Positions 25,302-33,939 of a stretch of 64,000 nucleotides of DNA are shown here, in pieces. Position 1 is the stretch's first letter. The number at the start of each line of letters is the position of its first letter. This DNA comes from Actinobacteria bacterium 69-20 (lineage in GTDB: Bacteria; Actinomycetota; Actinomycetes; Mycobacteriales; Nakamurellaceae): assembly GCA_001897425.1 (NCBI GenBank), contig MKSW01000003.1, forward strand, positions 190,377 to 254,376, given 5' to 3'. The notes below the pieces were generated by a model. The model searched no databases. It saw nothing but the letters and a program-made list of their open reading frames with translations, and was not told the DNA's origin. The translations under genes and the position numbers were made by a program.

Positions 25302-25973
25302 ATGACCGATCACGTGCCCGTCGACGCCGCGGCGCCGGAGCGGCAGGCGGTCGTCGATCTTCTCGGCGTGCTGGCGTACGGCGAGCTGTCCGCGTTCGAC
25401 CGGATGGCCGCGGACGCGCGGTACGCGCCGACGCTTACCGGCCGGGTGCAGTTGTCGCAGATGGCGGCGGCGGAACTGGGGCATTTCCGGCGGCTGGCCG
25501 ACCATCTCGCCGGGTTGCATGTTGCGGTCGAGGACGCGATGCTGCCGTTCGTCGCCCCCTTCAACGCGTTCCACGATTCGACGGCGCCGCACTCGTGGCT
25601 GGAGTCCCTGGTCAAGGCGCACGTCGGCGACGGACTGGCCGCCGACTTCTATCGTGAGGTCGCCGAGTGGCTCGACCCCACCACGCGGGATCTGGTGTTC
25701 AGCGTGTTGGACGACACAGGCCATTCCGCGTTCGCGGTCCGCGAGGTGCGCAAGGCGTGCCAGGCCGATCCGCGACTCGCCGGGCCGTTGGCACTGTGGG
25801 GGCGGCGGTTGCTCGGCGAGGCGCTGACCCAGGCCCAGTACGTGGTCGCGGATCGCGGCGAACTGGCCGAGCTCATCGTTCGCGGATCCGGTGATCTGAC
25901 CGGCATCGGCGCCTTGTTCCGCCGCCTGCAACACGGGCACGGCGAACGCATGAAGTCCCTCGGCCTGGGCTGA
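25302..25973 (+). CDS. Ferritin-like (MiaE-type) four-helix protein
   Basis: 223 residues from ATG 25302, CAGGAG 8 bp upstream. Helix 1 has Glu28 in [11 protein letters not shown], helix 2 the ExxH motif AAELGHFRR, helix 3 [13 protein letters not shown], and helix 4 [11 protein letters not shown] where an ExxH would be expected. The pattern resembles the ferritin-like diiron fold of tRNA hydroxylases (MiaE) but with Asp replacing one Glu ligand. M. tuberculosis has a homologue beside rhlE (recalled Rv3210c). No partner reductase is encoded here. The reaction is not known and loss of metal binding is possible. Confidence 0.75.
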   Translation: MTDHVPVDAAAPERQAVVDLLGVLAYGELSAFDRMAADARYAPTLTGRVQLSQMAAAELGHFRRLADHLAGLHVAVEDAMLPFVAPFNAFHDSTAPHSWLESLVKAHVGDGLAADFYREVAEWLDPTTRDLVFSVLDDTGHSAFAVREVRKACQADPRLAGPLALWGRRLLGEALTQAQYVVADRGELAELIVRGSGDLTGIGALFRRLQHGHGERMKSLGLG

Positions 25974-26016
25974 TCGCGGCTTCGGTACCTGCCCGGCGTG
26001 CGAGAATGGCCGGGTT

Positions 26017-27126
26017 ATGACGTCATCTCCGCTGTTAGTCTTCGCCGCGCCGCGCCGCGGGCAGCCGCCCACCCACCTCGCCGATCTCGACGAACCGGGG
26101 CGCAAGGCTGCCGTGGTCGCGGCCGGGCAGCCGGCGTTTCGCGCCGATCAGCTTGCCCGCCATTACTTCGGCGGTCTGAGCCGGAACCCGGCGGAGATGA
26201 CGGATCTCCCGGCCCAGGGCCGCTCGGAATTCGTGGACGTATTGCTGCCGGCGTTGCTGACCGAGGTGAAGTCCATCGCGTGCGACGACGGATCGACCCG
26301 CAAGACACTGTGGCGGGCGCATGACGGCACGCTGATCGAGTCCGTGCTCATGCGCTACCCGGATCGCATCACGCTGTGCGTGTCGTCCCAGGCGGGGTGC
26401 GGCATGGCCTGCCCGTTCTGCGCGACCGGCCAGGGCGGCCTCACCCGGAACCTGTCGACCGGGGAGATCGTCGAGCAGGTGCGCCTGGCGGCGGCCGCGG
26501 CGCGGGACGGTGCGCTGGGGGAGCCCGGGCGGCTGTCCAACATCGTGTTCATGGGCATGGGTGAGCCGCTCGCCAACTACAAACGGGTGCTCGCCGCGGT
26601 CCGGTTGATCACCGCGCCGGTGCCGCACGGGCTGGGCATCTCCGCCCGCTCCGTCACCATCTCCACGGTCGGCCTGGTCCCGGCCATCGACAAGCTGACG
26701 GCCGAGGGTTTACAGGTCCGGCTTGCCGTCTCGTTGCACACGCCCGACGACGAGCTTCGCGACACGCTGGTGCCGGTGAACAACCGCTGGAAAGTCGCCG
26801 AGGTGCTGGCCGCGGCACGTCGGTACGCGGACGCGACGGGCCGGCGGGTCTCCATCGAGTACGCCCTGATCCGCGACATCAACGACCAACCGTGGCGGGC
26901 AGATATGCTCGGCCGGCTGCTACACGAGCGGCTCGGCAGTCTGGTACACGTGAACCTCATCCCCCTGAACCCGACGCCGGGCAGCAAGTGGGATGCTTCG
27001 CCGTTGCCGGTCCAGGAGGAGTTCGTGCGCCGCGTGCGGGCCGCCGGTGTCGCATGCACCGTGCGCGACACGCGCGGCCAGGAGATCGCCGCCGCGTGCG
27101 GGCAGCTCGCTGCCACGAGCCGGTAG
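26017..27126 (+). CDS. rlmN: 23S rRNA (adenine2503-C2)-methyltransferase
   Basis: 369 residues. Radical-SAM cysteines sit at 128, 132 and 135 (CGMACPFC); the two catalytic Cys are Cys121 (ITLCVSSQ) and Cys361 (AAACGQL). The segment [12 protein letters not shown] is the SAM-binding GGE-like loop. RlmN methylates A2503 of 23S rRNA and A37 of some tRNAs using a [4Fe-4S] cluster. M. tuberculosis carries it as Rv2880c (recalled). The start follows a region without a clear ribosome-binding site. It ends 3 bp from the convergent DUF2631 gene. Confidence 0.95.
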   Translation: MTSSPLLVFAAPRRGQPPTHLADLDEPGRKAAVVAAGQPAFRADQLARHYFGGLSRNPAEMTDLPAQGRSEFVDVLLPALLTEVKSIACDDGSTRKTLWRAHDGTLIESVLMRYPDRITLCVSSQAGCGMACPFCATGQGGLTRNLSTGEIVEQVRLAAAAARDGALGEPGRLSNIVFMGMGEPLANYKRVLAAVRLITAPVPHGLGISARSVTISTVGLVPAIDKLTAEGLQVRLAVSLHTPDDELRDTLVPVNNRWKVAEVLAAARRYADATGRRVSIEYALIRDINDQPWRADMLGRLLHERLGSLVHVNLIPLNPTPGSKWDASPLPVQEEFVRRVRAAGVACTVRDTRGQEIAAACGQLAATSR

Positions 27127-27129
27127 CAG

Positions 27130-27522
27130 CTACCGATCCCGCTGCGGTGTGGACTGGCTCGGCTGACGACGGCGCATGGCGCGGCCGGACCGGATGCGGG
27201 CGACGATCCACAGCACCCCGATCAGCGCGATGCCGTTGAAGTAGTAGTTCTCCACATGGGAGACGTGCTCGGTGAAGTTGAGCAGGAGCAGCATCACCAC
27301 GCCGAGCGCGAGAAGGATGGTGCTTCCGCGCGGCGCGAACACCCGCCACGAACCGTGCCAGCCCCATTCCTCGCTGGGCGCGTCCGGGTTGTAATGCACG
27401 GCGGGGTGGGCGGCCGAACGGACGGCCGGCTCTCCTGCGGAACCGGCCACAGCCGGACTGTTCATGCCGTCGCCGACGGTGCCGTGTGCGCTTCCGTGGT
27501 GCTCGAGCGAAGTGTCTACCAC
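27130..27522 (-). CDS. DUF2631 membrane protein
   Basis: 130 residues from GTG 27522. A polar N-terminal stretch of 45 residues precedes the conserved SEEWGWHGSWRV motif of DUF2631 and two membrane helices (about 66-82 TILLALGVVMLLLLNF and 93-109 YYFNGIALIGVLWIVAR). The C-terminus is basic and cytosolic. Equivalent to the M. tuberculosis gene I recall as Rv2876. Function unknown. Confidence 0.85.
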   Translation of the reverse strand: MVDTSLEHHGSAHGTVGDGMNSPAVAGSAGEPAVRSAAHPAVHYNPDAPSEEWGWHGSWRVFAPRGSTILLALGVVMLLLLNFTEHVSHVENYYFNGIALIGVLWIVARIRSGRAMRRRQPSQSTPQRDR

Positions 27523-27610
27523 TGGTTTTCTCCCGGCCTTTCGCGGTGCTTACCCGTATCTTCGCACGGTAGGGCGGCGCATGCCCCGCCGACCCGCTCG
27601 GCCCGAACAG

Positions 27611-28513
27611 CTATTGCTTACGGGTGAGGGTGACCTCGACGGTGACGTCGCGCTTGCCGTCCGTCGTCGTGGCCCGCACGGTGAGTTCGGCCGCGGTTTG
27701 CGATACCCAGCCGGTCATCACGGAGCCCTCGGCCAGCGCGCGGGGGAGCGACACGGTGCCGGCCGATTCACACGGCTGCAAGGATGTCTCGGCATCCACC
27801 ATCAGGTTCGGGTTGGCGCCGTCGGCGGACTGGTCGATGAGCGTGCCGTTGATGTCGGTTCGCTGCGGCCCGGGCGACAGGCCCAGGTTCCAGTAGCGCT
27901 GGAAGGCCCCCGACGATTCGATCTGCGACGAATAGACGGCGAGCGACGGCACTCCACTCGTGTTGATACCCAGCGTGAGCGCGACATCGTCGCCGTGAAC
28001 GCCGGGCGGGAGGGCTACCTCCGCCGCATTCGCCTCGTTCTGCACCAGGTCCAAGGCGAGGTCGGCCGGGATATCCGTATAGACGGACGGGGTGGCCGTC
28101 GCGCAGTCGCCGGCAACGGTCACCGTCACCTTCGCCGTGCCGGACCACGCCGCGGGCAGCACCACGTGCGCACCGGGAAGCTGCAGCGTCGTGGTGGGCG
28201 GCACCGAGGGGGATGCGTCCGGCCGGGACGAGTCCGACTGCTTCGATGAGCCGGTGACCTGCGGCGGACCTGTGGTCGAGGTCGAGGCGAGCGAAGTCGA
28301 ACCGGATGTCGACGCCGCGCCGGGTCCGCTTTCCGTGGACGGCGCATCGGACGACTGGCCGGTCACAGTGGTCTCCGATGTGCTCGGCGGCGTCTCCGCA
28401 TTGCCCGGGCCGGTGATCCGGACGATCGCGTAGACCACGGCCGCGCATGCGACAAGTGCACCGGCGAGGAGAAGCGCGATCCAGCGCGCGTTCGATCGCT
28501 CCGTGCCCGTCAC
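27611..28513 (-). CDS. Secreted or membrane-anchored protein of unknown function
   Basis: 300 residues from GTG 28513. One N-terminal hydrophobic helix (about 9-30, WIALLLAGALVACAAVVYAIV) anchors or exports it; there is no lipobox with suitable spacing. Residues 31-100 are a Ser/Thr/Gly-rich linker. The remaining 200 residues look like two beta-rich domains, with two Cys (in AGDCATAT and LQPCESAG) that could form a disulfide. The LSPGPQRTDINGTLIDQS segment and a C-terminal DVTVEVTLTRKQ strand are notable. No family recognised. It occupies the place where dxr stands in mycobacteria, but is unrelated to it. Confidence 0.7.
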   Translation of the reverse strand: MTGTERSNARWIALLLAGALVACAAVVYAIVRITGPGNAETPPSTSETTVTGQSSDAPSTESGPGAASTSGSTSLASTSTTGPPQVTGSSKQSDSSRPDASPSVPPTTTLQLPGAHVVLPAAWSGTAKVTVTVAGDCATATPSVYTDIPADLALDLVQNEANAAEVALPPGVHGDDVALTLGINTSGVPSLAVYSSQIESSGAFQRYWNLGLSPGPQRTDINGTLIDQSADGANPNLMVDAETSLQPCESAGTVSLPRALAEGSVMTGWVSQTAAELTVRATTTDGKRDVTVEVTLTRKQ

Positions 28514-28574
28514 CCCGCAAGTATGTCCGCAACGATTCCGTTTGTCGCACGGCGGGCACCGGGCCCCAGGACGG

Positions 28575-28598
28575 TCAAGGATCCTCGCAAATCCTTGA
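28575..28598. promoter_or_regulatory. 24-bp inverted repeat upstream of the secreted unknown and rseP
   Basis: TCAAGGAT-N8-ATCCTTGA, a perfect 8-bp dyad in the 250-bp gap between divergent genes. It is 62 bp from the secreted-protein start and 166 bp from rseP. The length and symmetry fit a dimeric regulator site. Confidence 0.5.
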
Positions 28599-28763
28599 TG
28601 TTTCCGTGAGTATTGCCGAGGAGAACTCTGATGCGTCGAACGCCACGGGCCGCCTCGCGGCAGTGTTGGGCGATGATGGAGCGTGGAACATCGCATCGCG
28701 CGGTGCGGTGTCGATGGCAGCGGCGTCGATGACGGCGACGATTTCGGCGGAGGTGGGGCCTCG

Positions 28764-30095
28764 GTGACGACCGTGCTCTGGTATGCGCTCGGCGTGGTGA
28801 TCTTCGCGCTCGGACTTATCGTGTCGATCGCGTGGCACGAGGCCGGCCACCTCACGTTCGCCAAGTTGTTCGGGGTTCGGGTCACCCAGTACATGGTCGG
28901 CTTCGGCAAGACCATCTGGTCACGCCGCCGCGGCGACACCGAGTACGGCGTCAAGGCCGTTCCACTCGGTGGGTACATCCGGATGATCGGTATGGTGCCG
29001 CCCGCGAAGGATGGGCGCGCGCGTTTCAACACCACGGCGGCCAGCCCGCTCGGTATCGCCCGGCAGATCCGCGAGCAGACCCGCGCCGGGGATCGCGCCC
29101 TGGTGACGGACGCCGACGAAGGTCGCCAGTTCTACCAGCTCCATCCGTTCAAACGGATCGTCGTCATGGTCGCCGGCCCTGCCCAGAACCTCATCTTCGC
29201 CGTGGTGCTGTTCGCGATCGCGATGATGGCGATCGGTATCCCGGCCGCGACCACCACCATTCATGACGTGAGCGCCTGTATCGTTCCCGTCGCGCCATCG
29301 GGACAGGAGCAGCGGACCGCCTGTGTCCCCGCCGATCCGGCGACGCCGGCGGCGCAGGCCGGCCTGAAGCCGGGCGATCGCGTGACCGCCGTCAACGGCG
29401 CATCGATCGACTCGTGGTCCCAGTTCCAGTCCGTGATCGCCGACTCCGGCGGCAAGACCATCCGCCTCACCTACGTCCGCGCCGGGGACAGCCACACGGT
29501 CGACGTACCGATCGTCGCGACCGAGCGGCCCAAGTACGACGCGAACGGGAACCCGGACGGCGCGGCGGTGATCGGCTTTCTCGGGGTCAGCCCGGACGAG
29601 GTGTACGTGCGGCAGGGCATCGGCTCGGCATTCGTGCAGACCGGGAACTTCATCGTTGCGGCGAGCAAAGCCGTCGCGCGGATCCCGCAGCGGATTCCGG
29701 CCGTGTGGAACGCCATCGTCCACCCTTCGCAGAACGATCCGAACCGGCCGATGGGCATCATCGGCGCCGGGCGCATCGGCGGCGAGATCCTCGCCCAGCC
29801 GTGGCCGGTGAAGGCGAAGATCTCCTGGGTGCTGAACCTGCTCGCCGGGTTCAACATGAGCCTGTTCCTGCTGAACCTGCTGCCGCTGCTGCCGCTTGAC
29901 GGCGGGCATGTGCTCGGTGCCGTCATCGATTGGATCCGCAGAGGTTGGGCAAAGATTCGGCGGCGCTCCCGCCCGCGGGAGTTCGACGTGGCGGCACTGA
30001 TGCCGGTGGCCTACGTCGTGGTGCTGCTGTTCATCGGCCTCTCGCTGCTCACCGCGGTCGCCGATATCGTCAACCCGGTCCGGTTGTTCGGCTAG
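28764..30095 (+). CDS. rseP: Site-2 intramembrane metalloprotease
   Basis: 443 residues from GTG 28764, with GGAGGTGGGG 7 bp upstream. HEAGH at 25-29 lies in the first membrane helix and LDGG in a C-terminal helix (LLPLLPLDGGHVLGAVIDW): the two active-site motifs of site-2 proteases. One PDZ domain is inserted around 215-280 (PAAQAGLKPGDRVTAVNG). The mycobacterial counterpart Rip1 (recalled Rv2869c) cleaves several membrane anti-sigma factors. RseA encoded at 16371 has no membrane segment, so it is not an obvious substrate. dxr and ispG, its usual flanking genes, are missing on both sides. Confidence 0.92.
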   Translation: MTTVLWYALGVVIFALGLIVSIAWHEAGHLTFAKLFGVRVTQYMVGFGKTIWSRRRGDTEYGVKAVPLGGYIRMIGMVPPAKDGRARFNTTAASPLGIARQIREQTRAGDRALVTDADEGRQFYQLHPFKRIVVMVAGPAQNLIFAVVLFAIAMMAIGIPAATTTIHDVSACIVPVAPSGQEQRTACVPADPATPAAQAGLKPGDRVTAVNGASIDSWSQFQSVIADSGGKTIRLTYVRAGDSHTVDVPIVATERPKYDANGNPDGAAVIGFLGVSPDEVYVRQGIGSAFVQTGNFIVAASKAVARIPQRIPAVWNAIVHPSQNDPNRPMGIIGAGRIGGEILAQPWPVKAKISWVLNLLAGFNMSLFLLNLLPLLPLDGGHVLGAVIDWIRRGWAKIRRRSRPREFDVAALMPVAYVVVLLFIGLSLLTAVADIVNPVRLFG

Positions 30096-30106
30096 GCGGA
30101 AACACG

Positions 30107-30988
30107 GTGGCTACAGGACTGCGGGTGCACTTCCGCGGCGCAGCCGCGCGACGATTCAGTCGGGACGCCGCCGCGCGTCCGCTCGGCCGAAGCGCGGCGT
30201 CGTCGGTCGGTGCGGTCCTCGCCCACGATCCGGTGGGGACCTGCATGGTCGCGGCGCGTTTCGAGAGCGTGGGGATGGATCGGGCTCTGCTGGGCGGGAC
30301 GTTCTGGGGCAGCGACTACGGCGAGGGCGCACTGTGTTTCGCCGGACCGAACCTCGTTCCGCTGTCGGGCGATGCCGCGGCGCTGGGCGAGGTGGCACGC
30401 GCGTTGCAGCAACGCGGGCGGCAATGCGCGTCGATCGTCGGTCGCGCCGAGTTCGCCCTGCCGCTGTGGGAACATCTGCGGCCGTCCTGGGGCCCGGCGC
30501 GCGACGTGCGCCCGGACCAGCCGCTGATGGTCTGCCCCGACCCGCCCGCGCTGCGACCCGATCCCCGCGTGGTCCGCGTCACCCCCGACCGGCTCGACGA
30601 CTACTACCCGGCGGCGGTGGCCATGTTCACCGAGGAGGTCGGCGTCGATCCGTGTGCCGGTGACGGTGGGGCCGGGTACCGGGCGCGGGTGGCGGAATTG
30701 GTCGCCGGCGGACGGGCCTTCGCGATCTTCGACGGGCACACGGTCGTCTTCAAGGCTGAGGTGGGCGCGCTGTCGAGCGCCGTGGCGCTCATCCAGGGCG
30801 TCTGGGTCGACCCGCGGTGGCGGGGACGCGGTATCGCGTCGTCGGCCACCGCCGCCGTCGTCCGGACCGTTCAGCGATGGGGCAGGCTGCCCAGTCTGTA
30901 CGTCAACTCGCACAATGTGGCCGCCCGTGCCGCCTACGACCGTGTCGGTTTCCACCGGGCCGGGACGTTCGCGTCGATACTGTTCTGA
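30107..30988 (+). CDS. GNAT acetyltransferase with DUF4081 domain
   Basis: 293 residues from GTG 30107, 11 bp after rseP. The first 150 residues match DUF4081 (FWGSDYGEGALCFAGPNLVPL). The second half is a GNAT fold, with acetyl-CoA loop VDPRWRGRGIASSATAAVV and a C-terminal LYVNSHNVAARAAYDRVGFHRAG. In mycobacteria this gene (recalled Rv2867c) also lies near rip1 and the penicillin-binding lipoprotein. Substrate unknown. Likely co-transcribed with rseP. Confidence 0.85.
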   Translation: MATGLRVHFRGAAARRFSRDAAARPLGRSAASSVGAVLAHDPVGTCMVAARFESVGMDRALLGGTFWGSDYGEGALCFAGPNLVPLSGDAAALGEVARALQQRGRQCASIVGRAEFALPLWEHLRPSWGPARDVRPDQPLMVCPDPPALRPDPRVVRVTPDRLDDYYPAAVAMFTEEVGVDPCAGDGGAGYRARVAELVAGGRAFAIFDGHTVVFKAEVGALSSAVALIQGVWVDPRWRGRGIASSATAAVVRTVQRWGRLPSLYVNSHNVAARAAYDRVGFHRAGTFASILF

Positions 30989-31053
30989 TCCGAGATACGC
31001 CGCCCCGGCGTGCCGACCGCGATCGGGCCGGCCCGGCCGGAATACTGTCGGGT

Positions 31054-32931
31054 GTGGTGCGGCGCTGGCGACGACTCTTCGGCTCGATCACGGTGCTCAT
31101 CGCCCTCGCCATGCTCGCGTCGTGCACCGGGCCCACCGCGGCGCCACCGGACGCGGCGCCCGCGAGCGACCCGGCCGCGACCATTGCGCAGTTCGTGGCG
31201 GACTGGCAGGCCGGTCGCACGCAGGACTCGTCCGCATGGACCACCGATCCCTCGGCGGCGGCCCAACTCATGAGCACCGTCATGGCCGATCTGAAGGCAA
31301 CCAATCTCAAGATCTCGACCGGACGCGTCGACCGGACGTCGCCGAGCGCCGCCACCGTCACCGCGACCATGACGTGGACCCTCCCGGTCGCCGGCGCCTG
31401 GACCTACACGGTGCCGTGGCATTGGTCGCTGGCGGATCCGGGCAGTGGATCGGGTGGTGCATCGGGCGGGCGCTGGCTGCTGGACTACTCGCCGCAGATC
31501 ATCCACCCCGACCTCGGCCCCGGTCAGACCCTGTCCGTCCGCGCCGAGCCGGCCTCCGACGGGCCGCTCGTCGACCGCAATGACGCACAGCTCATCGCCC
31601 CGGTCCGCGTGTATTCGGTGGTGCTGTTGATCACGAAGGTGGCCGACCTCGCCGCCACGGCGAAGTCGCTCGCCGCGATCCTCGGCAAGCTCGACCCGAC
31701 CGTCACCGAGAAGTCGATCACCGCGGGCGTGAAGGCGGCGAAGGCCGCCGGCCAGGCCAGCTACACGGTCACCAATCTCCGCGAGAACGACTTCTCGCCG
31801 GTGGAGGCGAAGCTGTCGGCGATCGACGGCGTCAGCCTGCCGTCCACCATGCGCGACCTGCCGCCCACCTCCGGGTTCGCCCAGGCCGTGCTCGGCACGG
31901 CGGTACCGGTGGCGCGGAAGCTGGCCGCCGGGAAACCCGGCTGGCGCGTCATCACCGTCGACATGGCCGGCGACGAGCTCCAGACGATCGCGCAGCATCC
32001 GGCGGTTCCGGGGCCGAAGGTCGTCTTCACCCTGGACCCGACGGTCCAGGAGGCCGCGCAGGCGGCGCTGGACCCGATCACCGAACCCGCTGTGTTGGTG
32101 GCGATCCAGCCGTCGACCGGGGGGATCCTCGCGGTGGCACAGAACGCCGCAGCGAACGCGGACGGGCCGATCGCGCTGACCGGGCGCTACCCGCCGGGCT
32201 CCACGTTCAAGATCGTAACGGCCACCGCCGCGATCGACGCGGGCCTCATCACCCCGACCACCATGGTCGCCTGCCCCGGCGAATGGACGACGAACAATCG
32301 GACGATCCACAACGAGGGTTTCTCGCTGGGCACCGTCACCGCTACCACCGCGTTCTCGCACTCCTGCAACACGACGTTCGCCATGCTCGCGGCGCGGATG
32401 GCCGACGACGCGCTTCCCACGGCCGCCCGGCAGTACGGCATCGGCCTCGACTTCGACATCGCCGGCATCACCACGCTGACCGGTGCCATCCAACCCGGCG
32501 ACTCGACCCTGGCCCGCGCCGAGAACGGCTTCGGCCAGGGCACGGACCTGCTCACCCCGTTCTCCGCCGCGCTCATGGCGGCCACCGCGGCCACCGGCAA
32601 CATGCCCCTGCCCGTGCTGATCCGGGGCACCACGACCACGGTCGACCATCCCGCCCCGCCGCGATCGCCCGCCGCGCAGGCGGCGCTCAAGACCATGATG
32701 CGGGCCGTGGTCACCGACGGCACCGCCAAGGGCCTAAAGGGCGACGGCGAGGTATACGCGAAGACCGGCACCGCCGAGTACGTCGACGCCGCCGGGCAGA
32801 TCCAGGCGCACGCGTGGACCGTCGGCTTCCGCGGGGACGTCGCCTTCTCGGTGCTGATCGTCGGTGGCAACTCCTCGAAGCGCAGCAACGACATCGTGCA
32901 CGCCTTCCTGGCCGCCCTGCCGAAGAGCTGA
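31054..32931 (+). CDS. Penicillin-binding lipoprotein (class B transpeptidase)
   Basis: 625 residues from GTG 31054 (GTG 31057 equally possible). A signal peptide with lipobox LASC places the lipid on Cys24. An NTF2-like MecA_N domain (about 45-150) and a PBP dimer region lead to the transpeptidase: Ser383-x-x-Lys386 (STFK), Ser437-Cys-Asn439 and Lys570-Thr-Gly. The active site is complete. It resembles the M. tuberculosis lipoprotein recalled as Rv2864c. Expected role: peptidoglycan cross-linking outside the membrane, possibly with beta-lactam tolerance. A TANNNT box (TACTGT, 31043-31048) lies 5-8 nt upstream of the start codons, hinting at a leaderless mRNA. Confidence 0.9.
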   Translation: MVRRWRRLFGSITVLIALAMLASCTGPTAAPPDAAPASDPAATIAQFVADWQAGRTQDSSAWTTDPSAAAQLMSTVMADLKATNLKISTGRVDRTSPSAATVTATMTWTLPVAGAWTYTVPWHWSLADPGSGSGGASGGRWLLDYSPQIIHPDLGPGQTLSVRAEPASDGPLVDRNDAQLIAPVRVYSVVLLITKVADLAATAKSLAAILGKLDPTVTEKSITAGVKAAKAAGQASYTVTNLRENDFSPVEAKLSAIDGVSLPSTMRDLPPTSGFAQAVLGTAVPVARKLAAGKPGWRVITVDMAGDELQTIAQHPAVPGPKVVFTLDPTVQEAAQAALDPITEPAVLVAIQPSTGGILAVAQNAAANADGPIALTGRYPPGSTFKIVTATAAIDAGLITPTTMVACPGEWTTNNRTIHNEGFSLGTVTATTAFSHSCNTTFAMLAARMADDALPTAARQYGIGLDFDIAGITTLTGAIQPGDSTLARAENGFGQGTDLLTPFSAALMAATAATGNMPLPVLIRGTTTTVDHPAPPRSPAAQAALKTMMRAVVTDGTAKGLKGDGEVYAKTGTAEYVDAAGQIQAHAWTVGFRGDVAFSVLIVGGNSSKRSNDIVHAFLAALPKS

Positions 32932-32963
32932 CAACCGCCTGACGGCCGCGTGACGCTGCGCCG

Positions 32964-32969
32964 TAGGCT
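32964..32969 (+). promoter_or_regulatory. -10 box of a likely leaderless map promoter
   Basis: TAGGCT, then 7 nt, then the map ATG (32977). A partial -35 CTGACG lies at 32939-32944 (19-bp spacer), next to the penicillin-binding gene stop. Confidence 0.5.
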
Positions 32970-32976
32970 CGACGGC

Positions 32977-33843
32977 ATGCCCGAAGTATCGACACGCGCC
33001 GCGCTCACCCCCGGCACCCCGACACCGATCCGCACCGTCCCGAGCGGCATCCAGCGGCCCGAGTACGTCGGCAAACCGGCGCCGACCTTGTCCGGCGGGT
33101 CCTACGTCCAGACCCCGGAGACGATCGAGAAGATGCGCGTCGCAGCACGTCTCGCCGCGCGCGCTATGGCCGAGGGCGCCAAGATCATCGAGCCGGGCAT
33201 CACCACGGACGCCATCGACAAGGTGGTGCACGAATATCTGTGCGACCACGGCGCCTACCCGTCGACGCTGGGCTACCGCGGTTTCCCCAAGTCCTGCTGC
33301 ACCTCGCTCAACGAGGTCATCTGCCACGGCATCCCCGACTCGACGGTGATCGAGGAAGGCGACATCGTCAACATCGACGTCACCGCCTACATCGACGGCG
33401 TGCACGGGGACACCTGCGCCACCTACCCGGCTGGCGAGATCTCCGAGGAGCACTGGCTTCTCATCGAACGGACCGCCGAGGCGCTGCGGCGCGGCATCAA
33501 GGCGGTCGCACCGGGCCGGCAGATCAACGTGATCGGTCGCGTGATCGAGTCCTACGTCAAGAGATTCGGCTACGGCCTGGTACGCGACTACACCGGCCAC
33601 GGCATCGGCCGCGACTTCCATTCCGGGCTCGTGGTGCTGCACTATGACGAGCCGACCGCCGACCTGATCCTTGAGCCGGGTATGACGTTCACCATCGAGC
33701 CGATGGTCACCCTCGGCGGCATCGAGTGGGACCAGTGGTCCGACGGCTGGACGGTCACCACCCGCGACAAGTCCTGGACGGCCCAGTTCGAGCACACGAT
33801 CGTGGTCACCGGCGACGGCGCCGAGGTGCTCACCATCCCGTAG
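32977..33843 (+). CDS. map: Type I methionine aminopeptidase
   Basis: 288 residues from ATG 32977. The five metal ligands are present: the two Asp in [16 protein letters not shown], His in GHGIGRDFH, Glu in FTIEPM and Glu in QFEHTI. The N-terminal extension of about 40 residues with a PxxP-containing segment ([13 protein letters not shown]) matches the ribosome-associated MapB form of mycobacteria (recalled Rv2861c) rather than the short MapA. It removes N-terminal Met from new proteins. Confidence 0.93.
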   Translation: MPEVSTRAALTPGTPTPIRTVPSGIQRPEYVGKPAPTLSGGSYVQTPETIEKMRVAARLAARAMAEGAKIIEPGITTDAIDKVVHEYLCDHGAYPSTLGYRGFPKSCCTSLNEVICHGIPDSTVIEEGDIVNIDVTAYIDGVHGDTCATYPAGEISEEHWLLIERTAEALRRGIKAVAPGRQINVIGRVIESYVKRFGYGLVRDYTGHGIGRDFHSGLVVLHYDEPTADLILEPGMTFTIEPMVTLGGIEWDQWSDGWTVTTRDKSWTAQFEHTIVVTGDGAEVLTIP

Positions 33844-33887
33844 CGCCGTCGCGATTCGCCGCGGGGAACCGAGTATGACGCTGTTCG

Positions 33888-33903
33888 CGGCCGCCAGCGG
33901 CCG
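33888..33903. terminator. Hairpin between convergent map and mtr
   Basis: CGGCCGC-CA-GCGGCCG, a perfect 7-bp inverted repeat in the 96-bp gap between two converging genes. A terminator is inferred from position; there is no T-tract. Confidence 0.45.
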
Positions 33904-33939
33904 GAAGGCACGATCCGTCGGCCGGTAGGCCCGGATACG

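Noticed and set aside
30107..30988. GNAT at 30107 as a homologue of the duplicated GNAT at 41510
   Set aside because: They share only the general fold; the first has a DUF4081 domain and no long nucleotide identity.
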